5,764 nucleotides of DNA from Acidobacteriaceae bacterium (GCA_003133425.1 PKXI01000028.1:1-5764), one strand, 5' to 3'. Counted from the stretch's first letter, positions 1-4,565 are shown. Notes: generated by a model from the letters alone, not told the origin. Numbers and translations: made by a program.

Positions 1-1
1 T

Positions 2-52
2 GCACTTGCTACCCCCGCAGGCCTGGGCCTGGGCCAAGGCGTTGTTGTGTGA
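2..52 (+). CDS. Possible 3' tail of an upstream gene (partial)
   Basis: One + frame is open from base 2 to a TGA at 50-52 and reads ALATPAGLGLGQGVVV. It would be the last 16 codons of a gene that begins before the window. The 43 bases between this stop and the ATG at 96 would be a normal short intergenic gap in a co-directional operon. The tail is too short and low in complexity to assign a family. The other two frames are also open here: one runs to a TGA at 97-99 overlapping the ATG at 96, and the other runs into the downstream gene. The choice of frame is therefore a guess. Confidence 0.2.
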   Translation, partial: ALATPAGLGLGQGVVV

Positions 53-60
53 ACAACAAC
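41..60. repeat. Perfect 8-bp inverted repeat (hairpin or operator)
   Basis: GTTGTTGT at 41-48 and ACAACAAC at 53-60 are exact reverse complements separated by the four bases GTGA. The stem can be extended by GC/GC pairs past a bulged A at 61. There is no T-tract, so it does not resemble a classical intrinsic terminator. It may be an mRNA hairpin between genes or a binding site for a dimeric regulator ahead of the gene at 96. Confidence 0.55.
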
Positions 61-80
61 AGCAAAACCATTCAAACCCG

Positions 81-86
81 AAAGGA
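81..86 (+). promoter_or_regulatory. Ribosome binding site that fixes the start at 96
   Basis: AAAGGA lies nine bases before the ATG at 96. The frame is open back to a TTG at 6, but that start has no comparable site, and the residues it would add (PQAWAWAKALL, then a run of Q) look like translated non-coding sequence. Confidence 0.7.
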
Positions 87-95
87 CAAAATCAA

Positions 96-1970
96 ATGAC
101 CATTGCAATTTCCGCCACTTACAGCCCCGAAGACAACAAACTCCGCCTCTATGCTTCCAGCCGTCTCGACACAGCAACCTATGAGCGCGTGAAGGCCGCA
201 GGGTTCAAATGGGCACCCAAACAAGACCTTTTTGTTGCCCCGATGTGGACACCGAGCCAAGAAGACCTTTGCATCGAGTTGGCCGCTGAGATCGGCGACG
301 AAGACACTACTTTGGTTGAGCGGGCCGAGGTGAAGGCCGACCGCTTGGAAGACCTCAGCACCCGACGCGCCCAGGACGGAGACCGCGCACAAAACGCCGT
401 TCACGCAATCGCCGACGGCATCCCGTTTGGTCAGCCGATACTTGTAGGCCACCACTCGGAGCGCCACGCCCGGAAGGACGCCGAGAAGATCGAGAAGGGA
501 ATGCGCCGCGCCGTCGAGATGTGGAAAGCAGCGGAATACTGGCAGAGTCGCGCCAAGGGCGCAATTCGGCTTGCCAAGTACAAGGAGCGCCCGGACGTGC
601 GCGCCCGCCGCATCAAGGGACTGGAGGCCAGCAAGCGCAAAGAGGAAAAGAGCCAGCAAGAGGCCGAGATGTGGCTCAAACTCTGGATAGCTTGCAGCCA
701 GGAGCAAGACAAGAAACTTCAAGCGCAAGTAGCTCTCAGAATCGCCGGAATGTGCCACCTGAATTTGGCCCGCAAAGAAGGCGACAAAGAAGGCCATCCA
801 CACACGCCCAGCGCATACGATGCGCTTACCGGGAGCTTCCCCAGCCTTTACGCGCCGCGCACACTGGACGAGGTTTTTACCGCCGCATTTGCGGCCTATC
901 CATGCAGGATCGAACACACTCAGCGGTGGATTGACCACTACACAAACCGCATTGCATACGAGCGGGCGATGCTTGACGACCAGGGCGGAACAGTGGCCGA
1001 GCAGACCGGCCCGGAGAAGGGCGGCGCTGTGAGATGCTGGACATTTCGCGGATGGTCATACATCCAGAAGGTCAACAAGGTTTCTGTTACCGTGCTTGAC
1101 AATTGGGGCAACGGTGGAGCGAACTTCACCCGCACCGTGCCGTTTACTGACCTCAAAGGCGTGATGACGAAATCCGCTGTAAACGCGGCCCGCGTCGATG
1201 GGCGATTGATTGAGAGCGCATCCAAACAGGGATTCTCTCTCTTGGACTCTACACCTGCCACGTCTCCGGTCCCGGCCCCTAAGCCGGAGCCGGAGGCCGC
1301 AGCCTCCGATGAGACCCCCGCGAAGGATGACACGGTTTGCCCGGATGGTCCAGACTGCGAAGACTCCGAATGCAGAGCCGAGAGAATCCGGCAAGGCATT
1401 ACGCCCACAAACACCCGCGACAAGATCGAGCAAATGCAGAACGCCTTGAAAACCGGAGTGCAGGTAATCGCCGCCCCGCAACTTTTCCCGACGCCGCCCG
1501 CGCTGGCCGAGCGCATGGTCGAGGAGGCCGACATTCTGCCGGGTCACTGCGTTCTTGAGCCGAGCGCGGGAACCGGCGCAATTCTTGCAGCACTGCCGAA
1601 CGTGAGACCGTTCGGCAGCGTGACCGCTGTCGAGATCAATGCAACATTGGCCGCATCATTGGAACAAGTCGCAGACGAAACCATTTGCGGAGATTTTCTG
1701 GAGCAAAACGGCAATCTTGGAACCTTTGACCGCATTGTGATGAACCCGCCCTTTGAAAACGGCGCGGACATCAAGCACATTCAACACGCGATGAAGATGC
1801 TGAAACCCGGAGGCCGCTTGGTTGCCATTTGCGCAAACGGCCCCCGGCAACAAACCACCTTGAAGCCTCTGGCCGAGAACTCAGGAGGATGGTACGAAGA
1901 CCTGCCCGCCGGAACTTTTGCGAACCAGGGAACCAACGTCAACACCGCAATCTTGCTCATCGAAAACTGA
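96..1970 (+). CDS. DUF3560 protein with C-terminal N6-adenine methyltransferase domain
   Basis: A 624-residue protein in two parts. Seen: residues 1-300 match my memory of DUF3560, with an N-terminal segment (YSPEDNKLRLYASSRL, then AAGFKWAPKQDLFVAP), a charged Lys/Glu-rich helical stretch at about 130-195, and a further part near 270-320. A Pro/Ala-rich linker at about 385-412 is followed by three cysteines (C415, C421, C426) that could bind metal. The last 165 residues are an S-adenosylmethionine methyltransferase: PTPPALAERM, motif I LEPSAGTG at 487-494, acidic VEIN, and the catalytic NPPF at 550-553 typical of N6-adenine enzymes. Known: such fusions occur on plasmids and integrative elements. 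Inferred: it methylates DNA, perhaps to protect the element from restriction. No restriction partner is visible. The gene ends with tandem in-frame stops TGA TAG. The substrate and the role of DUF3560 are unknown. Confidence 0.88.
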   Translation: MTIAISATYSPEDNKLRLYASSRLDTATYERVKAAGFKWAPKQDLFVAPMWTPSQEDLCIELAAEIGDEDTTLVERAEVKADRLEDLSTRRAQDGDRAQNAVHAIADGIPFGQPILVGHHSERHARKDAEKIEKGMRRAVEMWKAAEYWQSRAKGAIRLAKYKERPDVRARRIKGLEASKRKEEKSQQEAEMWLKLWIACSQEQDKKLQAQVALRIAGMCHLNLARKEGDKEGHPHTPSAYDALTGSFPSLYAPRTLDEVFTAAFAAYPCRIEHTQRWIDHYTNRIAYERAMLDDQGGTVAEQTGPEKGGAVRCWTFRGWSYIQKVNKVSVTVLDNWGNGGANFTRTVPFTDLKGVMTKSAVNAARVDGRLIESASKQGFSLLDSTPATSPVPAPKPEPEAAASDETPAKDDTVCPDGPDCEDSECRAERIRQGITPTNTRDKIEQMQNALKTGVQVIAAPQLFPTPPALAERMVEEADILPGHCVLEPSAGTGAILAALPNVRPFGSVTAVEINATLAASLEQVADETICGDFLEQNGNLGTFDRIVMNPPFENGADIKHIQHAMKMLKPGGRLVAICANGPRQQTTLKPLAENSGGWYEDLPAGTFANQGTNVNTAILLIEN

Positions 1971-2017
1971 TAGCCATTGCAGTTTTCGGCAACGCCGCAG
2001 AATGCGTCATTGCCGGT

Positions 2018-2047
2018 GCCGCCCACTACGCCCCCGGCCCCCCGCCC
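2018..2047. repeat. C-rich 30-bp direct repeat, copy A (G4 motif on the - strand)
   Basis: This 30-bp unit recurs at 2161-2190 with 27 of 30 bases identical; the differences are at unit positions 8, 11 and 22. Read on the - strand with base 2048, it holds four G-runs of 4, 6, 5 and 3 separated by loops of 1, 2 and 6 bases, which is a canonical three-tier quadruplex pattern. On the + strand RNA the same stretch is C-rich and could serve as a Rho loading site after the gene ending at 1970. Confidence 0.75.
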
Positions 2048-2055
2048 CGTGTTTA

Positions 2056-2073
2056 GTGGTGCCGAAGCACCAC
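2056..2073. repeat. Stem-loop 1: 7-bp perfect stem with CGAA loop
   Basis: GTGGTGC at 2056-2062 pairs exactly with GCACCAC at 2067-2073 around the tetraloop CGAA. It is followed by CCGCGG and then AAAA rather than a T-tract, so it is unlikely to be an intrinsic terminator on the + strand. It lies between the two C-rich direct repeats. It may be part of a structured RNA or a protein-binding DNA hairpin. Confidence 0.6.
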
Positions 2074-2106
2074 ACCGCGGACAAAACCCTGCCAGGTCCA
2101 GCACAG

Positions 2107-2133
2107 TTGAAACGGCCAATTAGACCGTTTCGA
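2107..2133. repeat. Stem-loop 2: 7-9 bp stem with 9-base AT-rich loop
   Basis: GAAACGG at 2109-2115 pairs exactly with CCGTTTC at 2125-2131. The stem extends outward by one G-T wobble and one T-A pair. The loop CCAATTAGA is the AT-rich part of an otherwise GC-rich block. It is the second hairpin between the direct repeats and ends just before a G-rich GAGGGGGTGAGC. Confidence 0.6.
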
Positions 2134-2160
2134 GGGGGTGAGCAATAATCGCCTACCCAC

Positions 2161-2190
2161 GCCGCCCGCTTCGCCCCCGGCACCCCGCCC
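2161..2190. repeat. C-rich 30-bp direct repeat, copy B (G4 motif on the - strand)
   Basis: Second copy of the unit at 2018-2047. Its - strand has G-runs of 3, 4, 5 and 3 with loops of 1, 4 and 6 bases, so the quadruplex pattern survives the three substitutions. The spacing of the two copies (143 bp start to start) encloses both stem-loops. Confidence 0.75.
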
Positions 2191-2204
2191 ACTTCCAGTC
2201 CCCA

Positions 2205-2219
2205 TTAAGTCTACCTTAA
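2205..2219. repeat. Inverted repeat TTAAG-N5-CTTAA upstream of the XRE promoter
   Basis: TTAAG at 2205-2209 and CTTAA at 2215-2219 are exact reverse complements with a 5-base centre. It sits two bases before the operator at 2222-2244, so it could be a second regulator site. With 5-bp arms the statistical support is modest. Confidence 0.35.
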
Positions 2220-2221
2220 AA

Positions 2222-2244
2222 TTGATGTTGACTTTCAACTCAAC
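2222..2244. promoter_or_regulatory. Operator copy 1, GTTGA-N3-TCAAC core, upstream of the XRE gene
   Basis: The core is GTTGA (2227-2231), three bases, TCAAC (2235-2239), with a further TCAAC half-site directly after it (2240-2244) and TTGAT directly before it. A near-identical copy in reverse orientation lies at 3371-3393. Written in the same direction the two share TTGNTGTTGA, a 3-base variable centre, and TCAACTCAAC, that is 19 of 23 bases with three of the four differences in the centre. This is the expected form of a dimeric HTH binding site. It covers the probable -35 box of the XRE gene, which suggests autorepression. Confidence 0.65.
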
Positions 2245-2257
2245 GTTCTGTCAGACT
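2228..2257 (+). promoter_or_regulatory. Candidate promoter of the XRE-immA operon
   Basis: TTGACT at 2228-2233 matches five of six -35 bases and lies inside the operator. Eighteen bases later CAGACT (2252-2257) is a weak -10 with three of six matches. Transcription would start near 2264, almost at the ATG at 2267, giving a leaderless or very short 5' end. This agrees with the absence of a Shine-Dalgarno before either ATG. The -10 is poor, so confidence is low. Confidence 0.35.
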
Positions 2258-2266
2258 GAATCAGTG

Positions 2267-2638
2267 ATGGGCAAAATGACATTAGGAAGTCGGATCAGGG
2301 CGTTGAGGCTCGAAGCTAAACTGTCCCAGCGCGATCTCGCTGATCGCGTGGCGAAGCGGCTGAAAGAAGATGATCGAGGCGGCTTCGATTTCACCTATCT
2401 GTCAAAGATAGAAAACGACCGGCTCGTACCATCCGCAGCAGTGATCTTGGCCTTGGCTGCTGAGTTGAGTGGCAACAGCGATGAACTGCTAGCCCTCGCC
2501 GGCAAGGCTCCTGTGGATGTTGGCGAAATGCTTAAGAAAAGCGTAGGGGCGAGAGTTTTTTTTCGCTCCGCTCTTTCAACCCGACTTTCGGAGGAGGATT
2601 GGAAAAAGCTTCTACAGCAGATTCCAAAAGAAAAATGA
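2267..2638 (+). CDS. XRE-family helix-turn-helix transcriptional regulator
   Basis: A 123-residue DNA-binding repressor-type protein. Residues 6-80 form an HTH_3/XRE domain: IRALRLEAKLSQRDLADRVA is helix 1 plus the first HTH helix, and FDFTYLSKIENDRLVPS is the recognition helix and its flank. About eight to ten extra residues (KRLKEDDRGG) lie between these helices, an insertion I associate with XRE proteins paired with ImmA/IrrE proteases. The C terminus (LSEEDWKKLLQQI) is probably a dimerisation or protease-contact tail. Start: ATG 2267 or ATG 2276; neither has a Shine-Dalgarno. A longer frame from GTG 2138 would add a Pro-rich stretch translated from the repeat block and is rejected. The stop overlaps the next ATG as ATGA. 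A run of eight T at 2556-2563 lies in the coding sequence. It probably binds the palindromes at 2222-2244 and 3371-3393. Confidence 0.88.
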   Translation: MGKMTLGSRIRALRLEAKLSQRDLADRVAKRLKEDDRGGFDFTYLSKIENDRLVPSAAVILALAAELSGNSDELLALAGKAPVDVGEMLKKSVGARVFFRSALSTRLSEEDWKKLLQQIPKEK

Positions 2639-2769
2639 AATTCTACCGGAATGAGTAGATTGAGCAAATCGCTGAGCAGCGCCTCCGTGAATTCGAGCAA
2701 AAGCTGGAGCGTCCACTCTCCTTCCCCATAGACATCGAGCTTTTCGGTGATCTCGTTCTGGGGTTATCC
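2635..2769 (+). pseudogene. 5' end of the immA/irrE gene, cut off by an in-frame amber codon
   Basis: The ATG at 2635 overlaps the XRE stop as ATGA, the usual coupling for these pairs. The frame reads MKFYRNE, then TAG at 2656-2658, then IEQIAEQRLREFEQKL and PLSFPIDIELFGDLVLGLS with no further stop, straight into the protease frame at 2770. MKFY-N-E-IEQIAE-RL is, from memory, the normal N terminus of the family, so the coding sequence clearly continues across the TAG. One base change from GAG, CAG or AAG would explain it. No ATG, GTG or TTG lies in frame between the TAG and 2770. This is a disabling mutation, a sequencing error, or a codon read through or suppressed in the host. Confidence 0.8.
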
Positions 2770-3357
2770 ATGCTCTGGGAAGAAATTGAAGAGATACCCG
2801 GAGAAGAAGTTCTTGCAGGTCTTCGCGCTCCCGATAGGCTGATTATTATGAATGAACGCCATCAGCACGAAATGGAACAAAAACCAGGTCGCCGCCGCCT
2901 TACCCAAGGACACGAGATGGGACACTGGGAACTTTTCGTAGACAAATCGAAGCTCGACCATCCAGGGCTGTTCGATGCCGCCGCTCCTGAGATATTTGCT
3001 TCCCGTAGTTCCACTGGAGGGCAAGTCGAAATCATTAAAACGCTGCTTGCGTCCGAGCCAGGCCGTTACATTTTGCGGCAAATCAATAGCCGTGCGGATA
3101 CCTCTGACGAAGCGCGCTCTGTCAATCGCTATGCCGCTGCCATTCTAATGCCACGAAGCGCCATCATCGAGGAGGCCCGAAAGATCAATCGAACGCAATG
3201 GAGAAACCTCTATCTTCTCGCTGATCACTTTGGGGTAACGATTTCGGCGCTACGCGTTCGGCTGGAGCAGTTCAATCTCTTGTATGTGGATCAGAAAACA
3301 AACACTCTTTATCCATCACGCGAAGAAGCGCATGGACAAGGCCAACTCATGTTTTAA
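2770..3357 (+). CDS. ImmA/IrrE-family metallopeptidase (N-terminally truncated reading frame)
   Basis: The open part of a 240-codon gene whose natural start is at 2635; from ATG 2770 it gives 195 residues. Known: ImmA/IrrE (COG2856, Pfam PF06114) proteases cleave partner XRE repressors, for example after DNA damage, to release mobile-element genes. Seen: zinc motif HEMGH at residues 48-52, preceded by RLIIMNERH and followed by the conserved helix VNRYAAAILMP at about 118-128, then a C-terminal helical region (RNLYLLADHFGVTISALRVRL). The third metal ligand is not certain; E114 is the nearest candidate. The only ribosome-binding hint for 2770 is GGGG at 2760-2763, which is weak. Starting here removes the 45 N-terminal codons including the first part of the fold, so activity is doubtful without readthrough of the TAG. 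Partner: the XRE protein immediately upstream. Confidence 0.82.
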   Translation: MLWEEIEEIPGEEVLAGLRAPDRLIIMNERHQHEMEQKPGRRRLTQGHEMGHWELFVDKSKLDHPGLFDAAAPEIFASRSSTGGQVEIIKTLLASEPGRYILRQINSRADTSDEARSVNRYAAAILMPRSAIIEEARKINRTQWRNLYLLADHFGVTISALRVRLEQFNLLYVDQKTNTLYPSREEAHGQGQLMF

Positions 3358-3370
3358 AAAAACCGGAGAT

Positions 3371-3393
3371 GTTGAGTTGATGTTCAACAACAA
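3371..3393. promoter_or_regulatory. Operator copy 2, inverted relative to copy 1
   Basis: GTTGA (3371-3375), GTTGA (3376-3380), three bases, TCAAC (3384-3388), then AACAA. Its reverse complement matches the operator at 2222-2244 at 19 of 23 bases, including the extra tandem half-site. It begins 14 bases after the immA stop and overlaps the ATG of a possible small ORF. I see no good -35/-10 pair around it on either strand. It could control the DUF3892 gene by roadblock, or form a loop with copy 1 about 1.15 kb away. Confidence 0.6.
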
Positions 3394-3475
3394 ATCAAAA
3401 CCACGAGGTCGAGAACCACCTAGCAATGCGGCCTCGGCAGCGATGCAGTTTGTCATGGAAACGCGGGCGCTTTGA
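3380..3475 (+). CDS. Possible small protein of 31 residues
   Basis: ATG 3380 opens a frame reading MFNNKSKPRGREPPSNAASA through to METRAL with a TGA at 3473-3475. GGAG at 3365-3368 is 11 bases upstream, a poor but usable ribosome binding site. The frame also extends back to ATG 3332, which lies inside the end of the immA gene. The stop overlaps an ATG at 3475 (TGATG), suggesting coupling to the frame that becomes DUF3892. The protein is basic with no recognised domain. It may instead be a leader of the DUF3892 gene. Confidence 0.28.
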   Translation: MFNNKSKPRGREPPSNAASAAMQFVMETRAL

Positions 3476-3525
3476 TGACGGCGCGCAAGCAAGAAAAACC
3501 CTATTCCAAAGAGAGGAAATTCAGA

Positions 3526-3831
3526 ATGACAGAATTTGAAGTTACGTGCATTAACAAACCAGACCGCTACAGTGCTCACGAGCATATCACCCACATCGGC
3601 AATATTGCCGCCCATTGGCGCATAACTCGCGAGTTGGCAATCAAGAAGATTGACGCGCAGGAAGAAGCCTTCTTCACGATAGATCGTTCCACCGGGAAGA
3701 AAGTGTACATCCGCGTTGTGCGAGGCGACGGAAACAAGGCCCCTTATCTCAGGACATACGCTGACGGTAAGTGGCAGGACAATCTGTTGGCTTTGGATGA
3801 ATGTAACGGAACATGCAAGATTATCGGTTAG
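3526..3831 (+). CDS. DUF3892 domain protein
   Basis: A 101-residue protein that matches DUF3892 along nearly its whole length, from memory of the family: EVTCINKPDRYSAHEHITHI at the N terminus, a central WRITRELAIKKID helix, two strands around KKVYIRVVRGDG, and the signature PYLRTYADGKWQDNLLAL near the end, finishing in LDECNGTCKIIG. Its molecular function is not known. Start: ATG 3526 has AGAGG at 3512-3516 nine bases upstream, and the domain begins within a few residues of it. The frame is open back to ATG 3475 and TTG 3472, but the added residues are Lys/Arg-rich and non-domain. The gene lies in the same direction as XRE-immA, 168 bases after immA, downstream of operator copy 2, and may belong to its regulon. 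Cytoplasmic: no signal peptide or membrane segment. Confidence 0.82.
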   Translation: MTEFEVTCINKPDRYSAHEHITHIGNIAAHWRITRELAIKKIDAQEEAFFTIDRSTGKKVYIRVVRGDGNKAPYLRTYADGKWQDNLLALDECNGTCKIIG

Positions 3832-3835
3832 GCAT

Positions 3836-3852
3836 GGTTGGGAGGGGGTTGG
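3836..3852 (+). other. Two-tier G-quadruplex-like motif
   Basis: GGTTGGGAGGGGGTTGG starts five bases after the DUF3892 stop and holds four runs of at least two G with loops of two, one and two bases. In mRNA it could fold as a small quadruplex at the 3' end of the DUF3892 message. Two-tier motifs are common by chance. Confidence 0.3.
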
Positions 3853-3895
3853 AACTTTGCAGCTCTGGCCCTCGTCCGTTTAAGCCATCAGTGTT

Positions 3896-3912
3896 GGACA
3901 ATGTCCTTTTTT
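3896..3912 (+). terminator. Weak terminator-like palindrome followed by six T
   Basis: GGACA-A-TGTCC at 3896-3906 is a perfect 11-base palindrome and is followed at once by TTTTTT (3907-3912). As RNA it makes only a 4-bp stem with a 3-base loop, which is weak for an intrinsic terminator. It may instead be a protein-binding site ahead of the gene at 3950. Confidence 0.25.
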
Positions 3913-3949
3913 ATGTGTTGTCGGGGAAGACAAAGGAGAGTGACAGAAC

Positions 3950-4288
3950 ATGGCGATTCACGTGAACACAGACGATTCGCAGGGACTGCTCGATTCGATC
4001 TATGCTGCCATCGACGAAGGAAGCATATTGACCTGGGCTTACGACGACGATATGGATTTCTTTCACGATACAGCAGATGGGCAGTGGAAAGGGGAAGCCT
4101 GGTTGCGCCCGACTGTAGGAAAAGGGGTTTTAGTGCTGAATGTTATTCCACCCAAAAATGGAGTATCGAAGGAGGCATATGCTGTTTACCACGGTCGATT
4201 TATTGAGATGCTCCTTGCCCATTTTGACGAGGAGTTTTCGGGAGCTTTCGGCACAGCCCAAGCAACCGGAGACGACCGCGTTAATTGA
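3950..4288 (+). CDS. Hypothetical protein, 112 residues, acidic, unrecognised
   Basis: I do not recognise a named family. The ATG at 3950 has a strong purine-rich site AAAGGAG at 3932-3938, 11 bases away. The protein is acidic and soluble. The N-terminal half reads as one helix (DDSQGLLDSIYAAIDEG) and then strands rich in Trp, Tyr and Asp (ILTWAYDDDMDFFHDTADGQW, split here by a turn). The middle (AWLRP, VLVLNVIPPKNG) looks like beta-strands, and the C-terminal YHGRFIEMLLAHFDEEF is a clear amphipathic helix, so an alpha/beta fold is likely. The last ten residues (TAQATGDDRVN) look disordered. It lies downstream of DUF3892, and its stop is only 12 bases from the edge of a recombinase remnant, so this 3' flank may be a rearrangement junction. 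The frame, start site and amino-acid pattern support a real gene. Confidence 0.7.
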   Translation: MAIHVNTDDSQGLLDSIYAAIDEGSILTWAYDDDMDFFHDTADGQWKGEAWLRPTVGKGVLVLNVIPPKNGVSKEAYAVYHGRFIEMLLAHFDEEFSGAFGTAQATGDDRVN

Positions 4289-4300
4289 CCACTGTACGGG

Positions 4301-4423
4301 TTTCGCGCAGGTGCGACGCAGATCGTGGGCGCCGAAACGCTCGATACCCATGGCTTTGGCGGAGGTTTCAACCAGGGTGTTTTGACTAAAACGCCCTTTC
4401 GCCTTATCTTCGTCACCACAAGA
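4301..4423 (-). pseudogene. Tyrosine recombinase/phage integrase fragment
   Basis: The - strand reads CGDEDKAKGRFSQNTLVETS then AKAMGIERFGAHDLRRTCAK. This matches the C-terminal catalytic part of integrases of the type ...S-N-VV----K-AG---APHDLRRTCA-LC..., including the box II His and Arg (HDLRR). Homology stops abruptly after TCAK; the sequence becomes PVQWSIN, which is not integrase-like, and the final GH(A/S) and Tyr motifs are missing. Upstream, a possible VYRIL segment (to about 4437) lies in another frame, suggesting a frameshift. The Arg I region is also absent. It is a remnant of about 40 codons, antisense to its neighbours, left from an excision, deletion or insertion. Confidence 0.7.
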
Positions 4424-4490
4424 TACGGTATACTTTAAGTGGAAAATGTCAAGATACTGCGCTTTTATGCCAGTCGGCGACATAAGACGA

Positions 4491-4565
4491 GCTGACAACA
4501 ACCGGCCTTTCTGCGCAAGAATGACTGATCTGGGTCCGGCCTCAGGGCCGTAGGATGTTGTCTGC
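4491..4565 (+). promoter_or_regulatory. Foldable leader of the primase gene with competing pairings
   Basis: The left arm GACAACAACC (4494-4503) pairs with GGATGTTGTC (4553-4562) at nine of ten positions, and flanking bases extend this (GGCC with GGCC, GCT with AGC). Within it CGGCC (4537-4541) makes a perfect 5-bp hairpin with GGCCG (4546-4550) around TCAG. GGCCG can pair with either the left arm or the inner CGGCC, so two folds exclude each other. The only Shine-Dalgarno-like bases for ATG 4568 (GGA, 4553-4555) are inside the right arm. This could be translational control or a recombination or replication site. Confidence 0.4.

Noticed and set aside
72..938. Long open frame of 288 codons on the - strand
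   Set aside because: It is opposite the DUF3560 coding sequence, lacks a ribosome binding site and recognisable domains, and is explained by the GC-rich third positions of the + strand gene.
938..1547. Two - strand frames of 198 and 163 codons
   Set aside because: They overlap each other in different phases and lie opposite the linker and methyltransferase domain; composition is typical of antisense shadow.
2138..2266. N-terminal extension of the XRE gene from GTG 2138
   Set aside because: It would translate the C-rich repeat into a Pro-rich string and run through the promoter and operator. The HTH domain starts right after ATG 2267/2276.
2770..3357. Loss of the third zinc ligand in the ImmA protein
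   Set aside because: The Glu usually seen just before the VN/AN-x-FA motif is shifted here (DEARSVNRYA), but E114 is close and I cannot place the ligand without an alignment.
3894..3916. TTGGAC as a -35 box for the gene at 3950
   Set aside because: No acceptable -10 at proper spacing; the nearest AT-rich hexamer is only 11 bases away.
3838..4206. 122-codon + strand frame
   Set aside because: It overlaps the better-supported gene at 3950 in another phase, is Cys/Arg-rich and has no domain.
4429..4434. TATACT as a -10 box for the primase gene
   Set aside because: It is a good hexamer, but there is no -35-like sequence at 16-18 bases upstream.
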